64,000 nt of DNA from Pseudomonas marvdashtae (GTDB lineage: Bacteria; Pseudomonadota; Gammaproteobacteria; Pseudomonadales; Pseudomonadaceae), in NCBI RefSeq assembly GCF_014268655.2, contig NZ_JABWQX020000001.1, positions 581,001 through 645,000 on the forward strand. The letters run 5' to 3'. The translations under genes and the position numbers were made by a program. This document shows, piece by piece, positions 46,194 through 56,991 of this stretch (its first letter is position 1; every line of letters starts with the position of its first letter). The notes under the pieces were generated by a model. That model saw nothing but the letters and a program-made list of their open reading frames with translations. It ran no database searches and was not told the origin of the DNA.

Positions 46194-48586
46194 CGCTTGT
46201 CCTCCAAGTGCTTGGGCGTCCAGAACTTCAACAGTAATGCATTGCTCACTACGCTGACGCTCGACAGCGCCATGGCTGCGCCGGCCAGCACCGGGTTGAG
46301 CAGGCCGAACGCCGCCAACGGGATGCCGATCAGGTTATAGACGAAGGCCCAGAACAGGTTCTGGCGGATCTTGGCGTAGGTCTTGCGGCTGATGTCCAAC
46401 GCCGCCGGGACCAGGCGCGGATCGCCGCGCATCAGGGTGATGCCAGCGGCGTGCATCGCTACGTCGGTGCCGCCGCCCATGGCGATGCCGATGTCTGCGG
46501 CAGCCAGTGCCGGAGCGTCGTTGATACCGTCGCCGACCATCGCCACCACCGAATGGCTTTTCAATTGCTCGACGATGGCGGATTTATCGGCTGGCAATAC
46601 TTCGGCGTGGACGTTGGTGATGCCCAGCGCCTGGGCGACAACCCGGGCGCTGCCGCGGTTATCGCCCGTGAGCAAGTGGCTGGCGATATGGCGCTGGTTC
46701 AAGGCTTCTACCGCAGCGAGAGCACCCGGCTTGAGCGTGTCGCCAAAGGCAAACAGGCCCAGGACCCGAGGTGCCGTGCCTTGTTCGATCAGCCAGGACA
46801 GCGTCCGGCCTTCGCTTTCCCAAACCTGCGCCGACTCGTCCAGCGAACCGGGGCTCAGCGCGAGTTCGTCCAGCAGACGTCGATTGCCCAGGGCCAGGCG
46901 GCGCCCATCCAGGCTGCCGGCGATGCCGCGTCCGGTCAGGGATTGGCTATCGCTGACATCCGGTACGTTCAAGCCCCGCTCGGCACAGGCGTCCAGCACC
47001 GCTTTGGCCAGCGGATGTTCGCTGCCCCGCTGCAGGGCGCCAGCCAACCTCAGCAGCGTGTCCCGGTCGCCGTCGAGCGCGCTCAAGTGAGCGATGCGCG
47101 GCGTGCCGGACGTCAAGGTCCCGGTCTTGTCGAACACTACGGTGTTGACTGCGTGGGCGCGCTCCAGCGCCTCGGCGTCCTTGATCAGGATCCCGTGACG
47201 CGCGGCGACGCCAGTGCCGGCCATGATCGCCGTCGGCGTCGCCAGGCCCAGGGCGCACGGACAGGCGATCACCAGCACGGCAACGGCATTGATCAACGCC
47301 GTCTCCAGCGGCGCACCGTACAGCCACCAGCCGAGCAACGTGGCGAGCGCCAGCACCAATACGACCGGGACGAATACCTGGCTGACTTTGTCCACCAGCT
47401 TTTGAATGGGCGCCTTGGCCGCCTGGGCGTCTTCCACCAGGCGGATGATGCGTGCCAGCACGGTCTCGGCGCCCAGCGCCAGCGTGCGGACCAGCAGTCG
47501 ACCTTCTCCATTGATGGCGCCGCCGGTGACTTTGTCGCCGGGTTGCTTGGGCACCGGCAGGCTTTCGCCGCTGATCAGTGCTTCGTCGGCGTGGCTCTGG
47601 CCTTCCAGCACCTCGCCGTCCACCGGAAAGCGTTCGCCGGGCTTGACCAGCACCTGATCATTCAAACGCAGGGCGCTGATGGCGACGTCGCGTTCCTCTC
47701 CGTCAATGACTTGGATCGCCCGTTCCGGTCGCAAGGCTTCAAGGGCGCGGATGGCGCTGGCGGTTTGCCGCTTGGCGCGGCTTTCCAGGTATTTGCCCAG
47801 CAACACCAAGGCAATCACCACCGCCGACGCCTCGAAGTACAAGTGCGGCATGCTGCCCGGCCGGGCCATCGCCCATTCGTAAAGGCTCAGGCCATAGCCG
47901 GCGCTGGTCCCCAACGCTACCAGCAGGTCCATGTTCCCCGCGCCGGCGCGGACGGCTTTGAACGCTGCAAGGTAAAAACGCGCACCGAAGATGAATTGCA
48001 CCGGCGTCGCCAAGGCGAACTGCGCCCAGGCCGGCAGCATCCAGTGCACGCCAAGCGGTTCCAGCAACATCGGCAATATCAGCGGGATGGACAGCACAAT
48101 CGCCAGGACCAAGGCCAAGCGCTCACGCTTCAGGTGGTCGGTTTGTGCTGTGCGAGGAGGCTGCTCGGCTTGCCAGACGCTGGCGTCGTAACCGGCGCGC
48201 TTGACCGCATCGATCAGGCTTTGCGGATTGACTTGCCCGAGCAATTCGAGGTGCGCGCGCTCATTGGCCAGGTTGACGCTGGCACGGCTGACCCCGGCGA
48301 CTTTAGCCAACGCCCGTTCGACGCGGCCGACGCAGGAAGCGCAGGTCATGCCTTCGATGCTCAACTCCAGGGTTTGGACCGGAACGCTATAGCCTGCCTG
48401 CTCAACCGCTTGCATCAAGGCCGGCAGGCTTTCCCTGGGTGCCTGGATCCGCGCCTGTTCCGTTGCCAGGTTGACGCTGACGGCGCTGGCGCCGGCGACT
48501 TTGCTCAAGGCACGTTCGACCCGTCCGGCACAACTGGCGCAGGTCATGCCGGAGATCGGCAGATCGAAGGTGGTGGATTCGGGCAT
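46190..48586 (-). CDS. copA: Cu(+)-exporting P1B-type ATPase
   Basis: 798 aa. Two N-terminal heavy-metal domains, each with GMTCASC (Cys16/19 and Cys82/85), eight membrane helices with the transport motif Cys442-Pro-Cys444, phosphorylation motif DKTGT (486-490) and the TGES-type ISGESLPV. It pumps cuprous ions out of the cytoplasm. The CueR dyad lies 37 bases upstream of the start. Confidence 0.97.
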   Translation of the reverse strand: MPESTTFDLPISGMTCASCAGRVERALSKVAGASAVSVNLATEQARIQAPRESLPALMQAVEQAGYSVPVQTLELSIEGMTCASCVGRVERALAKVAGVSRASVNLANERAHLELLGQVNPQSLIDAVKRAGYDASVWQAEQPPRTAQTDHLKRERLALVLAIVLSIPLILPMLLEPLGVHWMLPAWAQFALATPVQFIFGARFYLAAFKAVRAGAGNMDLLVALGTSAGYGLSLYEWAMARPGSMPHLYFEASAVVIALVLLGKYLESRAKRQTASAIRALEALRPERAIQVIDGEERDVAISALRLNDQVLVKPGERFPVDGEVLEGQSHADEALISGESLPVPKQPGDKVTGGAINGEGRLLVRTLALGAETVLARIIRLVEDAQAAKAPIQKLVDKVSQVFVPVVLVLALATLLGWWLYGAPLETALINAVAVLVIACPCALGLATPTAIMAGTGVAARHGILIKDAEALERAHAVNTVVFDKTGTLTSGTPRIAHLSALDGDRDTLLRLAGALQRGSEHPLAKAVLDACAERGLNVPDVSDSQSLTGRGIAGSLDGRRLALGNRRLLDELALSPGSLDESAQVWESEGRTLSWLIEQGTAPRVLGLFAFGDTLKPGALAAVEALNQRHIASHLLTGDNRGSARVVAQALGITNVHAEVLPADKSAIVEQLKSHSVVAMVGDGINDAPALAAADIGIAMGGGTDVAMHAAGITLMRGDPRLVPAALDISRKTYAKIRQNLFWAFVYNLIGIPLAAFGLLNPVLAGAAMALSSVSVVSNALLLKFWTPKHLEDKR

Positions 48587-48622
48587 GGGGCAGGCTCCCT
48601 GTAGTGGATGACCACAGGATCA

Positions 48623-48646
48623 ACCTTGCCATGCTGGCAAGGTCAA
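48623..48646 (-). promoter_or_regulatory. CueR operator and copA promoter
   Basis: ACCTTGCC-ATGCT-GGCAAGGT (48623-48643) is a perfect eight-base dyad. On the minus strand TTGACC (48646-48641) is the -35 and the dyad lies in a spacer of about 19 bases before GATCCT, the overlong spacing that MerR-type activators correct. Confidence 0.85.
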
Positions 48647-48714
48647 GCGCCAGTTTCAACGAGTGACCCAAACCCTGGGGGCGGGGCAAACCCGCACCGT
48701 TCGCTTATGACGGG

Positions 48715-49098
48715 TCAGTAACCGAGCCCAGCCTGCTTGAGGTACATGCCTTGATCATTCATGGCGATGCGGAACTTCAAGATGTCACCGGCCCTGAGGG
48801 TGATGTTCTGCGATCCCGGCGCGAGCATGCCCGGGTTGCAACCCGGCGCCTGTCCCGGCAGCAATTTCAGGCGCAAGGAAAACTGTCCCGGTGGCAGGTT
48901 GAACGAGGTGCTTTGCTCCTGGAACAGCCTGGCCGAGAGCTGATCCTGGATGTAGATGCCGATTTCGCAATTGGTCGACACCTCCAGGCGCTCGCGAGAA
49001 ATGATCAACACGCCGTAATCCTCGCCGGCGGCCGATGCCTGGGGCGCCACCGCTGAAAAACCGAGCATGCAAAACAGACTGAACGCTGACCAGCGCAT
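48715..49098 (-). CDS. Small secreted protein of unknown function
   Basis: 127 aa from the ATG at 49098, with GGAGG eight bases upstream. Signal peptide to about QASAA (residue 25; MRWSAFSLFCMLGFSAVAPQASA). Mature part: EDYGVLIISRERLEVSTNCEIGIYIQDQLSARLFQEQSTSFNLPPGQFSLRLKLLPGQAPGCNPG, two Cys that may form a disulfide, then a beta-rich tail. No known domain recognised. It sits between copA and copZ and may be periplasmic; a copper role is only positional. Confidence 0.8.
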   Translation of the reverse strand: MRWSAFSLFCMLGFSAVAPQASAAGEDYGVLIISRERLEVSTNCEIGIYIQDQLSARLFQEQSTSFNLPPGQFSLRLKLLPGQAPGCNPGMLAPGSQNITLRAGDILKFRIAMNDQGMYLKQAGLGY

Positions 49099-49184
49099 GG
49101 CTGAACCTCCGGTGTGAAATCCTTGATAGGTGCAGCTTGGCCGAGCGCGACGCCGATTGCCAGCCCGGCAGTTTTCGCCAGAAC

Positions 49185-49210
49185 TTGACCTTGCCATGAT
49201 GGCAAGCTTG
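49185..49210 (+). promoter_or_regulatory. CueR operator and copZ promoter
   Basis: TTGACC at 49185-49190, then ACCTTGCC-ATGAT-GGCAAGCT (49188-49208), nearly the same dyad as before copA with one mismatch at the end. GAAACT follows with a spacer of about 19 bases. The copZ ATG is 37 bases beyond. Confidence 0.82.
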
Positions 49211-49246
49211 AAACTGCGGGCAACCTCAAGCCAAGGAGTCATTTTC

Positions 49247-49453
49247 ATGCAAATCTTCAATGTTCAGGGCATGTCCTGCGGTCATTGTGTCAAGGCCATT
49301 ACCCAGGCTCTTCAGACCAAAGACGCGGGAGCCGAAGTAAAGATCGATCTGGGCGCCAAGACCGTTGAGGTCGAAAGCAAGTTGTCGTCCGAAGCCGTGA
49401 TCGAAGCAATCCAGGAAGAAGGATATGAAGTCCGTCCTCTTGAAACATTTTAA
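49247..49453 (+). CDS. copZ: Copper chaperone CopZ
   Basis: 68 aa from the ATG at 49247 with AAGGAG upstream. Single heavy-metal-associated domain: MQIFNVQGMSCGHCVKAITQAL, metal ligands in MSCGHC, C-terminal EEGYEVRPLETF. It binds cuprous ion in the cytoplasm and hands it to CopA. The frame extended upstream would overlap the promoter. Confidence 0.95.
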   Translation: MQIFNVQGMSCGHCVKAITQALQTKDAGAEVKIDLGAKTVEVESKLSSEAVIEAIQEEGYEVRPLETF

Positions 49454-49538
49454 TCGTTAGCGACCTATCGGAATGTTCAAGAGCGTCGAGCCCGGCTAGA
49501 CTGTCGGGCTGCCGACTGACGCCTGAGCTGGACGCCTG

Positions 49539-50741
49539 ATGAACCTCCGTACCATTCTGATTCTTGGCGCCTTGAGCGCCTTCGGTCCCTTGGCGATCGA
49601 TTTCTATCTGCCGGCCTTTCCGGCGATGGCCCTTGCCTTCGGGACCGACGAAAACCATATCCAACTGACCCTGGCGGCCTATTTTCTCGGGCTGTCCCTC
49701 GGGCAATTGGCCTATGGGCCGGTGGCGGATCGCTTTGGGCGGCGTGTTCCGTTGCTCACCGGCGTTGGCTTGTTCACCGTGGCTTCCCTGGCCTGCGCTT
49801 ATGCGCCGAGCCTCGAATGGCTGATTGGCGCGCGCTTCGTCCAGGCCTTGGGCGGATGCGCGGGGATGGTGATTTCGCGGGCGGTGGTCAGCGATAAATG
49901 CGATGCGGTGGGCTCGGCCAAGGTGTTTTCGCAACTGATGCTGGTGATGGGCCTGGCGCCGATCCTCGCGCCGATGCTCGGCGGCCTGCTGGTGAACTTG
50001 CACGGCTGGCAATCGATTTTCATCTGCCTGACAGTGTTCAGTGCGCTCGCGGCAACGGCGGTTGCCTTGTGGTTGCCTGAAAGCTTGCCGGACCATGTGC
50101 CTCGCCAACCGTTGTCCGGTGCGTTGCGTCAATATGGCCGGCTGCTCAAAGACTCGGTTTACCTGGGGCATGCGCTGACGGGTGGTATTGCGATTGCCGG
50201 GATGTTTGCCTACATCGCCGGTTCGCCGTTCGTTTTCATCAAGCTCTATGGCGTGCCGGCCGAACATTTCGGCTGGTTGTTCGGCACCAACGCGGCGGGC
50301 TTCATTTTGGTTGCGCAGGTCAATGCGCGGTTGTTGTCCAAGCGCGGACCAGCGTTCCTGCTGACCCGCGCGGTATGGGTCTACCTGCTCGCCGGGCTCA
50401 GCCTGTTGGCTGTCAGCGCCATGCAACCGGAGCAGTTGTGGCCGCTATTGATTCCGTTGTTCATCTGCATCGCCAGCCTGGGTTGCATCATTCCAAATGC
50501 CTCGGCGTGCGCCATGAACGGGCAGGGCGCCCGGGCCGGGAGTGCTTCGGCAATGCTCGGATGCTTGCAGTTTTCGGTGGCTGCCGGGGCCGCTGCCCTG
50601 GTGGCGGCGCTGCATGATGGGACCGCCGTGCCGATGGCGATCGTCATCAGCCTCTGCGGACTATTGGTGGTGGGCGCGGCAATGCTGACCCGCCGTCTGC
50701 AGGATGCCCAGGCACTCGCTCAGGCGGGCCAGCCGGATTGA
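49539..50741 (+). CDS. Bcr/CflA family multidrug efflux MFS transporter
   Basis: 400 aa, 12 transmembrane segments. MNLRTILILGALSAFGPLAIDFYLPAFPAMA is the typical DHA1 opening; GLSLGQLAYGPVADRFGRRVPLL is MFS motif A; LGGCAGMVISRAVV motif C region. Bcr-like pumps export bicyclomycin, sulfonamides or dipeptides such as cysteine. Divergent promoter separation from copZ not evident. Confidence 0.9.
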   Translation: MNLRTILILGALSAFGPLAIDFYLPAFPAMALAFGTDENHIQLTLAAYFLGLSLGQLAYGPVADRFGRRVPLLTGVGLFTVASLACAYAPSLEWLIGARFVQALGGCAGMVISRAVVSDKCDAVGSAKVFSQLMLVMGLAPILAPMLGGLLVNLHGWQSIFICLTVFSALAATAVALWLPESLPDHVPRQPLSGALRQYGRLLKDSVYLGHALTGGIAIAGMFAYIAGSPFVFIKLYGVPAEHFGWLFGTNAAGFILVAQVNARLLSKRGPAFLLTRAVWVYLLAGLSLLAVSAMQPEQLWPLLIPLFICIASLGCIIPNASACAMNGQGARAGSASAMLGCLQFSVAAGAAALVAALHDGTAVPMAIVISLCGLLVVGAAMLTRRLQDAQALAQAGQPD

Positions 50742-50742
50742 T

Positions 50743-50913
50743 TCAACCGGCCGCGCGCTGCTGATGCTCGGGAAAATGATGCGGCGCATGAATGCGCGCT
50801 TGCAGGGTATTGGCGAAAGCCTGGGCTTCGGCCTCGGTGCGAAAGGTCACGACATGCTGGTCAAGGCGCACTTGCCATTGGGATTTTGCCACTTCTTTTA
50901 TCAGGATCTTCAT
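50743..50913 (-). CDS. Small conserved protein
   Basis: 56 aa from the ATG at 50913, with a strong AGGAGG seven bases ahead. Sequence MKILIKEVAKSQWQVRLDQHVVTFRTEAEAQAFANTL reads as a beta-beta-alpha fold with a His-rich tail. No known function. The longer frame to 51069 is not supported by a ribosome site. Confidence 0.72.
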   Translation of the reverse strand: MKILIKEVAKSQWQVRLDQHVVTFRTEAEAQAFANTLQARIHAPHHFPEHQQRAAG

Positions 50914-51036
50914 TGCTGACCTCCTCGTGTAAAAGACTGCGTTGCAAAGGCCTCGAGTGTAGACCGGAATGCGGGCGCAGTTGTGACGGCGGTCAATTGT
51001 CGGACTGACGGTGCAGGTTTTCCATACGGGGATCGA

Positions 51037-51056
51037 CAAGCCAGATATCTGGCTTG
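51037..51056. repeat. Perfect 20-bp palindrome
   Basis: CAAGCCAGAT followed by ATCTGGCTTG, with no spacer. It lies 13 bases past the end of the oxidoreductase gene and 124 bases before the 56-aa gene start. It could be an operator or a terminator stem; no T-run follows on either strand. Confidence 0.7.
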
Positions 51057-51069
51057 CCAATCCCGGCAA

Positions 51070-52083
51070 TCAGAACCCCTCTAGCACAATCTTGCCCTTG
51101 GCCTTCCCGCTTTCGAGCAATGCATGAGCCCGGCGCAGGTTTTCGGCATTGATGGTGCCAAAATGCTCGCCGACGGTGGTCTTCAGCGTGCCGGCGTCGA
51201 TCAGCCCGGCGACGCGATTGAGCAGTTTGTGTTGTTCAAGCATGTCGGCGGTCTCGAACAGTGAGCGGGTGTACATGAATTCCCAATGCAACGACAGGCT
51301 CTTGCGCTTGAGCTTGGTTACGTCAAGCGACTTGGGATCGTCGATCAGCGCCAGTTTGCCTTGGGGTGCCAGGGCTTCGACCAATTGGTCCAGATGCTGG
51401 TCGGTCTGCGTCAGGCTGGCGACGTGGGTTACATGGCCCTGGCCCGCTTTCTTGAGGACCTCGGCCAACGGCTGGCTGTGATCAACCACAAGGTCGGCGC
51501 CCAGGCCTCGTACCCATTCCTCTGTCTGTGGCCGGGAAGCGGTACCGATGACCTTCAGGCCGGTGAGCTGGCTGGCCAATTGCGTCAGGATCGATCCCAC
51601 GCCTCCCGCGGCACCGACAATCAGCAGGCTCTGGCCCTGATCGTGCTGGCCTTCGTTGATTTGCAATCGGTCGAACAGCAGTTCCCAGGCGGTGATGGAC
51701 GTCAGCGGCAGCGCGGCGGCTTCAGCAAAGCCGAGGGTCTTCGGCATATGACCGACAATGCGCTCATCCACCACGTGCAATTCGCTGTTGCCACCGGCGC
51801 GGGCAATGGAGCCTGCGTAGAACACTTTGTCACCCGCCTTGAACAGCGTGACGTCGTTGCCGACCGCCTTGACCACGCCCGCCACATCCCAGCCCAGCAC
51901 CTTGGCCGCGCCGTCCTCGGGCTGTACGTTTTGGCGGACCTTGGTATCCACGGGGTTGACTGAGATGGCTTTGACTTCCACCAGCAAGTCCCTGGGGCCG
52001 GCGACGGGGGTGGGCAGCTCGATGTCCTGCAGCGATTGCGAATCGCTGATGGGCAGGGATTGGTAGTACGCGATGGCTTTCAT
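51070..52083 (-). CDS. Zinc-type alcohol dehydrogenase-like oxidoreductase (quinone reductase-like)
   Basis: 337 aa from the ATG at 52083 (MKAIAYYQSLPISDSQSLQDIELPTPVAGPRDLLVEV). MDR family: VGAAGGVGSILTQLASQLTG is the NADPH-binding site; the structural and catalytic zinc Cys residues are absent. Probably a NADPH:quinone or enone reductase. Divergent ArsR-like regulator begins 393 bases away. Confidence 0.9.
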   Translation of the reverse strand: MKAIAYYQSLPISDSQSLQDIELPTPVAGPRDLLVEVKAISVNPVDTKVRQNVQPEDGAAKVLGWDVAGVVKAVGNDVTLFKAGDKVFYAGSIARAGGNSELHVVDERIVGHMPKTLGFAEAAALPLTSITAWELLFDRLQINEGQHDQGQSLLIVGAAGGVGSILTQLASQLTGLKVIGTASRPQTEEWVRGLGADLVVDHSQPLAEVLKKAGQGHVTHVASLTQTDQHLDQLVEALAPQGKLALIDDPKSLDVTKLKRKSLSLHWEFMYTRSLFETADMLEQHKLLNRVAGLIDAGTLKTTVGEHFGTINAENLRRAHALLESGKAKGKIVLEGF

Positions 52084-52476
52084 GAAGCGGCTCCGTGAGT
52101 GGGTATGTTGGCGCCCATGTTTGGCCATTTGGGATCGAGATAAAAGTGGCTAAACCAACAGGGTCTTTCAGCGATTTTTTGATAATGACCATTTGTCGCG
52201 GACAAATAGAGACTTTTCCCTCACCAACAATCGCCTCCAAAGGTTTCCGGAGGACAGGCAACCTTGACCCACGCGCTTATACTAGCGACCGCCTGTATCG
52301 GCGCGGCAACGAGGATGGCGGTAACCCGGTTTGGATCCCCGCTGTCTCCGCCGGCACAAGGCGACGCCCGGACGGGCATGCCGGCCATCCAGGCGGTCAG
52401 CCGCTTTGGGCGGCACCTTCTTATGGGTCGATATGCCCCAAGGCAGTAGACGAATGATTCAACAGGGAGTGAATAC
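52084..52476. other. Intergenic region without a supported gene
   Basis: The 393 bases between the divergent oxidoreductase and ArsR-like genes hold only short open frames, such as 52264-52449, which have no ribosome site or recognisable product. Near-repeats CCGGCACAAGGCG and GCATGCCGGCC are seen. The region presumably holds both promoters. Confidence 0.5.
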
Positions 52477-53211
52477 ATGGAACATGCACCTTGCATCAGC
52501 CAGATTGCCACGCTACTGGCCGACCCGAAGCGCAGCGCAATGATGTGGGCGTTAATGGATGGTACCGCCCGACAAGCCGACGAATTGGCTTTGCTGGCTG
52601 GGCTTTCGCCATCCTCGGCCAACGCCCACCTGGGACGTCTTTTCACCGGGGGCCTGTTGAAAGTTGAGGTTCGCGGACGCAAGCGCTTCTTTCGCCTGGC
52701 GGCGCCCGAGATTGGCGCAGCCGTCGAGGCGCTGGCGAGCGCAACCCTCGCCAGCACGCCGCGACAGGTTCCGGACGTATTCAAGCGCGGCCTGCTGGCC
52801 ACCAAGGCGCCGACGGCTCCCGCTTCGTTGATGCGCGCCAGGCTTTGCGATGACCATCTGGGGGGCACGCTGGCGGCGGACCTGTATCAGCAGCTATTGG
52901 ATGCCGGGTGGCTTGAACAATGTGAGCAGCGGGTGATTGTGACCCACAAAGGTGCCAATCAATTGGCCGAACGCGGTCTGTTCATCCAGGCACTGGCCCA
53001 TCGCAATGCCCGAGTTGCTTGCGCCTGCCCCGATTGGAGCGAGCGGCGTCCGCACTTGGGGGGCGCGCTGGGAGCGGCGCTGCTGCAATTGTTCATGCAA
53101 TCCGGCTGGCTGAGCCTGCCCAATGACTCAAGGGCCTTGCAGGTAACGGCGCTTGGTCAACAGGAAATCCATCGGTTCGCCAGGCAGGAGTCTCTGGAAA
53201 TGGCGCTCTAG
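52477..53211 (+). CDS. ArsR-like winged-helix regulator with C-terminal extension
   Basis: 244 aa, AGGGAG before the ATG. Residues 1-75 form an ArsR HTH (CISQIATLLADPKRSAMMWALMDGTARQADELALLAGLSPSSANAHLGRL). The remaining part has ACACPDWSERRPHLGGALGAALLQLFMQSGW, a Cys-containing domain shared by a Pseudomonas group of ArsR-type regulators; ligand unknown. Likely regulates the divergent oxidoreductase or the MFS gene downstream. Confidence 0.85.
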   Translation: MEHAPCISQIATLLADPKRSAMMWALMDGTARQADELALLAGLSPSSANAHLGRLFTGGLLKVEVRGRKRFFRLAAPEIGAAVEALASATLASTPRQVPDVFKRGLLATKAPTAPASLMRARLCDDHLGGTLAADLYQQLLDAGWLEQCEQRVIVTHKGANQLAERGLFIQALAHRNARVACACPDWSERRPHLGGALGAALLQLFMQSGWLSLPNDSRALQVTALGQQEIHRFARQESLEMAL

Positions 53212-53298
53212 GGCGGTAGACAGGTCGCAATCAGCAATCGCTGCTTGCAAGGTTCGCGCACACTCGGTCCGGGGAACTATCGGATTGGGGAGCGCAAC

Positions 53299-54678
53299 AT
53301 GAACACTCACGCCTACAGTGCAGCGGAAAGACTGGAACGGTTGCCCATCAGCGGCTATCACCGGGTCATTTTCATCATTATCGCCTTGGCTTTTTTCTTC
53401 GACTCCATGGACCTGGCAATGATGACGTTCCTGCTGGGCTCGATCAAAACCGAGTTCGGCCTGAGCTCCGCCGAGGCTGGGTTGCTTGCCAGCTCCAGCT
53501 TCTTCGGCATGGTGGTGGGGGCTTCATTGTCGGGCATGCTGGCCGATCGTTTTGGCCGCAAACCGGTGTTCCAATGGAGCATCGTGCTGTGGGGACTTGC
53601 CAGTTATCTGTGCTCCACCGCTCAGGACGTCGAGACCTTGACACTGTTTCGGGTCCTGCTGGGTGTCGGCATGGGCATGGAATTCCCGATTGCCCAGTCG
53701 ATGCTCTCGGAGCTGATTCCTGCGAAGCGCCGAGGGCGTTACATCGCCCTGATGGACGGCTTTTGGCCGCTGGGCTTCGTGGCGGCCGGGGTGCTGTCTT
53801 ATTTTCTGCTCCCCGTGATTGGCTGGCGGGACATCTTTCTGGTACTGGCGGTGCCGGCGGTGTTCGTCCTGGCGATTCGTTTTTTCATTCCAGAATCGCC
53901 GCGTTGGCTTGAACAGGCCGGTCGAGGTGACGAGGCGGATGCCGTGCTCAAGCGGATCGAAGAGAAGGTCCGGGCTTCGCTGGGAGGGCGCGACTTGCCT
54001 GAGCCGATTCGCCTGCCAAGACTGGCGACCGTTCCCGGCAATTTCTTCTCGGCCCTGACGCAGATCTGGTCACCGCTGTACCGCCAGCGCACGATGATGA
54101 TCTGGAGTGTCTGGTTCTTTGCCTTGCTCGGTTTCTATGGCCTGACGTCCTGGCTCAGCGCGTTGTTGCAGCAGTCGGGCTTCGCCGTGACCCAATCGGT
54201 GTATTACACCGTGCTGATTTCCCTCGGCGGGATTCCCGGTTTCCTGATGGCGGCGTGGCTGGTGGAACGTTGGGGACGCAAGCCGGTGTGCGTCATCACG
54301 CTGCTGGGAGGCGGGGCGATGGCGTTTCTTTACGGCCAGAGCGCGGTGTTCGGCGGCAACATCGGCCTGCTGATCGGTACCGGTCTGCTGATGCAGTTTT
54401 TCCTGTTCGGCATGTGGGCGGTGCTCTACACCTATACGCCGGAGCTGTATCCCACCTCAGCCCGAGCCACCGGTTCGGGCTTCGCCTCTGCGGTCGGGCG
54501 CATCGGTTCGTTGCTCGGGCCCATGGTGACCGGACTGGTATTTCCTATCACCGGCCAGGGCGGCGTGTTCGCCCTCGGCGCACTGTGCTTTGCCGTGGCG
54601 GCGGGCGTGGTCTGGTTGTTTGGCATGGAGACGCGAGGCAAGACGCTGGAAGAGTTGAGCGAGGGGGGCGCGCAATAG
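53299..54678 (+). CDS. MFS transporter (metabolite:H+ symporter, NiaP-like)
   Basis: 459 aa from the ATG at 53299 (MNTHAYSAAERLERLPISGYHRVIFIIIALAFFFDSMDLAMM). 12 spans; motif A GMLADRFGRKPVFQWS. The FFDSMDLAMMTFLLGSIKTEF stretch and MYTYTPELYPTSARATGSGFASAVGRIGSLLGPMV-type end match sugar/aromatic acid or nicotinate transporters. Substrate uncertain. Confidence 0.88.
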   Translation: MNTHAYSAAERLERLPISGYHRVIFIIIALAFFFDSMDLAMMTFLLGSIKTEFGLSSAEAGLLASSSFFGMVVGASLSGMLADRFGRKPVFQWSIVLWGLASYLCSTAQDVETLTLFRVLLGVGMGMEFPIAQSMLSELIPAKRRGRYIALMDGFWPLGFVAAGVLSYFLLPVIGWRDIFLVLAVPAVFVLAIRFFIPESPRWLEQAGRGDEADAVLKRIEEKVRASLGGRDLPEPIRLPRLATVPGNFFSALTQIWSPLYRQRTMMIWSVWFFALLGFYGLTSWLSALLQQSGFAVTQSVYYTVLISLGGIPGFLMAAWLVERWGRKPVCVITLLGGGAMAFLYGQSAVFGGNIGLLIGTGLLMQFFLFGMWAVLYTYTPELYPTSARATGSGFASAVGRIGSLLGPMVTGLVFPITGQGGVFALGALCFAVAAGVVWLFGMETRGKTLEELSEGGAQ

Positions 54679-54683
54679 AGCTT

Positions 54684-54712
54684 CCTCGCCACAGGTGTTC
54701 TCAGTGGCGAGG
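54684..54712. repeat. Short REP hairpin, GTGGCGAGG family
   Basis: CCTCGCCAC (54684-54692) and GTGGCGAGG (54704-54712) form a nine-base stem with an 11-base loop between the convergent MFS and adenine deaminase genes. It may serve as terminator. Confidence 0.78.
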
Positions 54713-54730
54713 GGGTACTCGCTACATGAC

Positions 54731-55693
<963 letters not shown>

Positions 55694-55871
55694 TCATCAG
55701 CGAATCGATGGCGGGCATTCTACAGGGACGGGCGCCGATGTCGGGCAAAACCTGACCGGCTGATCCACTAAGTGTTCATGCCTGGAGGACAGCTACGTCA
55801 CATCTGGAGGAAACGTTCCCGGCACGTCACAGTCTAGTAGCTCATGACCCATCCATGGCGACAGGCCCACG

Positions 55872-56963
55872 ATGCTCACGTTGATCAAGCAAGAAAAACT
55901 GTTGTTACTGGCGCTGCTTGCCGCATTCGTCGCTTATCCATTGGAGCATTGGCTGCTGGGTAACGGGCGGGTCGTGGCGCTGGTTGGTGGATTGGTGTTG
56001 ATCGGTTTTATCGTTTCCGCCTCCATGCGTGTCGCTCACCACGCTGAGCTGTTGGCGGAAAAGGTTGGCGATCCCTACGGCACCATGATCTTGACTTTGT
56101 CCGCGGTGCTGGTGGAAGTCGTGATCCTGGCGATCATGATGAACAACGAGGCATCGCCGACCCTGGTGCGGGACACGATTTATTCAGCGGTCATGCTCGA
56201 CATCAACGGTATTCTCGGGCTGGCGGCGCTGATGGGCGGGCTCAAGCACGGCGAGCAGGTCTATAACGACGATTCGGCGCGCACCTACAGCGTGATGATC
56301 CTCACCGCCATGGGTGTATCGATGGTGGTGCCGGAGTTCATTCCGCAAGAAAACTGGAAGCATTATTCGGCATTCACCATCGGCGCAATGATCGTGTTGT
56401 ATACCTTGTTCGTGCGCATGCAGGTGGGGCCCCACAGTTATTTCTTCAGCTACAGCTATCCGGAAAAACGTCGCAAGAAAGAGCCGGTAGAAAACGAGCC
56501 GAAGCCCATCAGCCTGGCGTTTTCCATCAGTGCGTTGGTGTTTGGCGTGGTGGTGATCGGTGCGCTGGCGGAGGTCATGTCCAAGGCCATTGACCTGGGA
56601 CTGGAAGGCTCGGGCGCGCCGCCGGTGGTGACGGCGATCCTGGTGGCGGCCATTTCCGCTGCGCCGGAGATTCTCACCGCCCTGCGCGCGGCCCTCGCCA
56701 ATCGTATGCAATCGGTGGTCAACATCGCACTGGGGGCGTCGCTGTCCACCGTGATCCTGACCGTGCCGGTGATGGAGGCGATGGCGCTTTACACCGGCCA
56801 GCCTTTCCAGATGGCGATGACTCCGGTGCAGACCGTGATGATCTTCATCACGCTGATCGTCAGTGCCATCAACCTCAACGATGGCGAAACCAACGCCATC
56901 GAAGGGATGACTCACTTTGTGCTCTTTGCCACCTTCATCATGTTGTCGTTGCTGGGACTCTAA
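55872..56963 (+). CDS. chaA: Calcium:proton antiporter ChaA
   Basis: 363 aa, 11 membrane segments. CaCA family repeats: GDPYGTMILTLSAVLVEVVILAIMM (alpha-1, acidic residue) and GAPPVVTAILVAAISAAPEILTALRAALANRMQSVVNIALGASLSTVILTVPV (alpha-2). It exports Ca2+ or Na+ in exchange for protons at alkaline pH. A 187-base gap separates it from the deaminase gene. Confidence 0.93.
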   Translation: MLTLIKQEKLLLLALLAAFVAYPLEHWLLGNGRVVALVGGLVLIGFIVSASMRVAHHAELLAEKVGDPYGTMILTLSAVLVEVVILAIMMNNEASPTLVRDTIYSAVMLDINGILGLAALMGGLKHGEQVYNDDSARTYSVMILTAMGVSMVVPEFIPQENWKHYSAFTIGAMIVLYTLFVRMQVGPHSYFFSYSYPEKRRKKEPVENEPKPISLAFSISALVFGVVVIGALAEVMSKAIDLGLEGSGAPPVVTAILVAAISAAPEILTALRAALANRMQSVVNIALGASLSTVILTVPVMEAMALYTGQPFQMAMTPVQTVMIFITLIVSAINLNDGETNAIEGMTHFVLFATFIMLSLLGL

Positions 56964-56991
56964 CGCCCGGGCAACGCACATATGGGTGGGA

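Noticed and set aside
46451..48604. A 717-codon open frame antisense to copA
   Set aside because: Long antisense frames arise from GC-rich third positions; the copA protein is complete with all motifs, and the antisense translation shows no domain or ribosome site.
52264..52449. A 61-codon frame before the ArsR-like gene
   Set aside because: No ribosome site, no recognisable product, and it lies in a probable promoter region.
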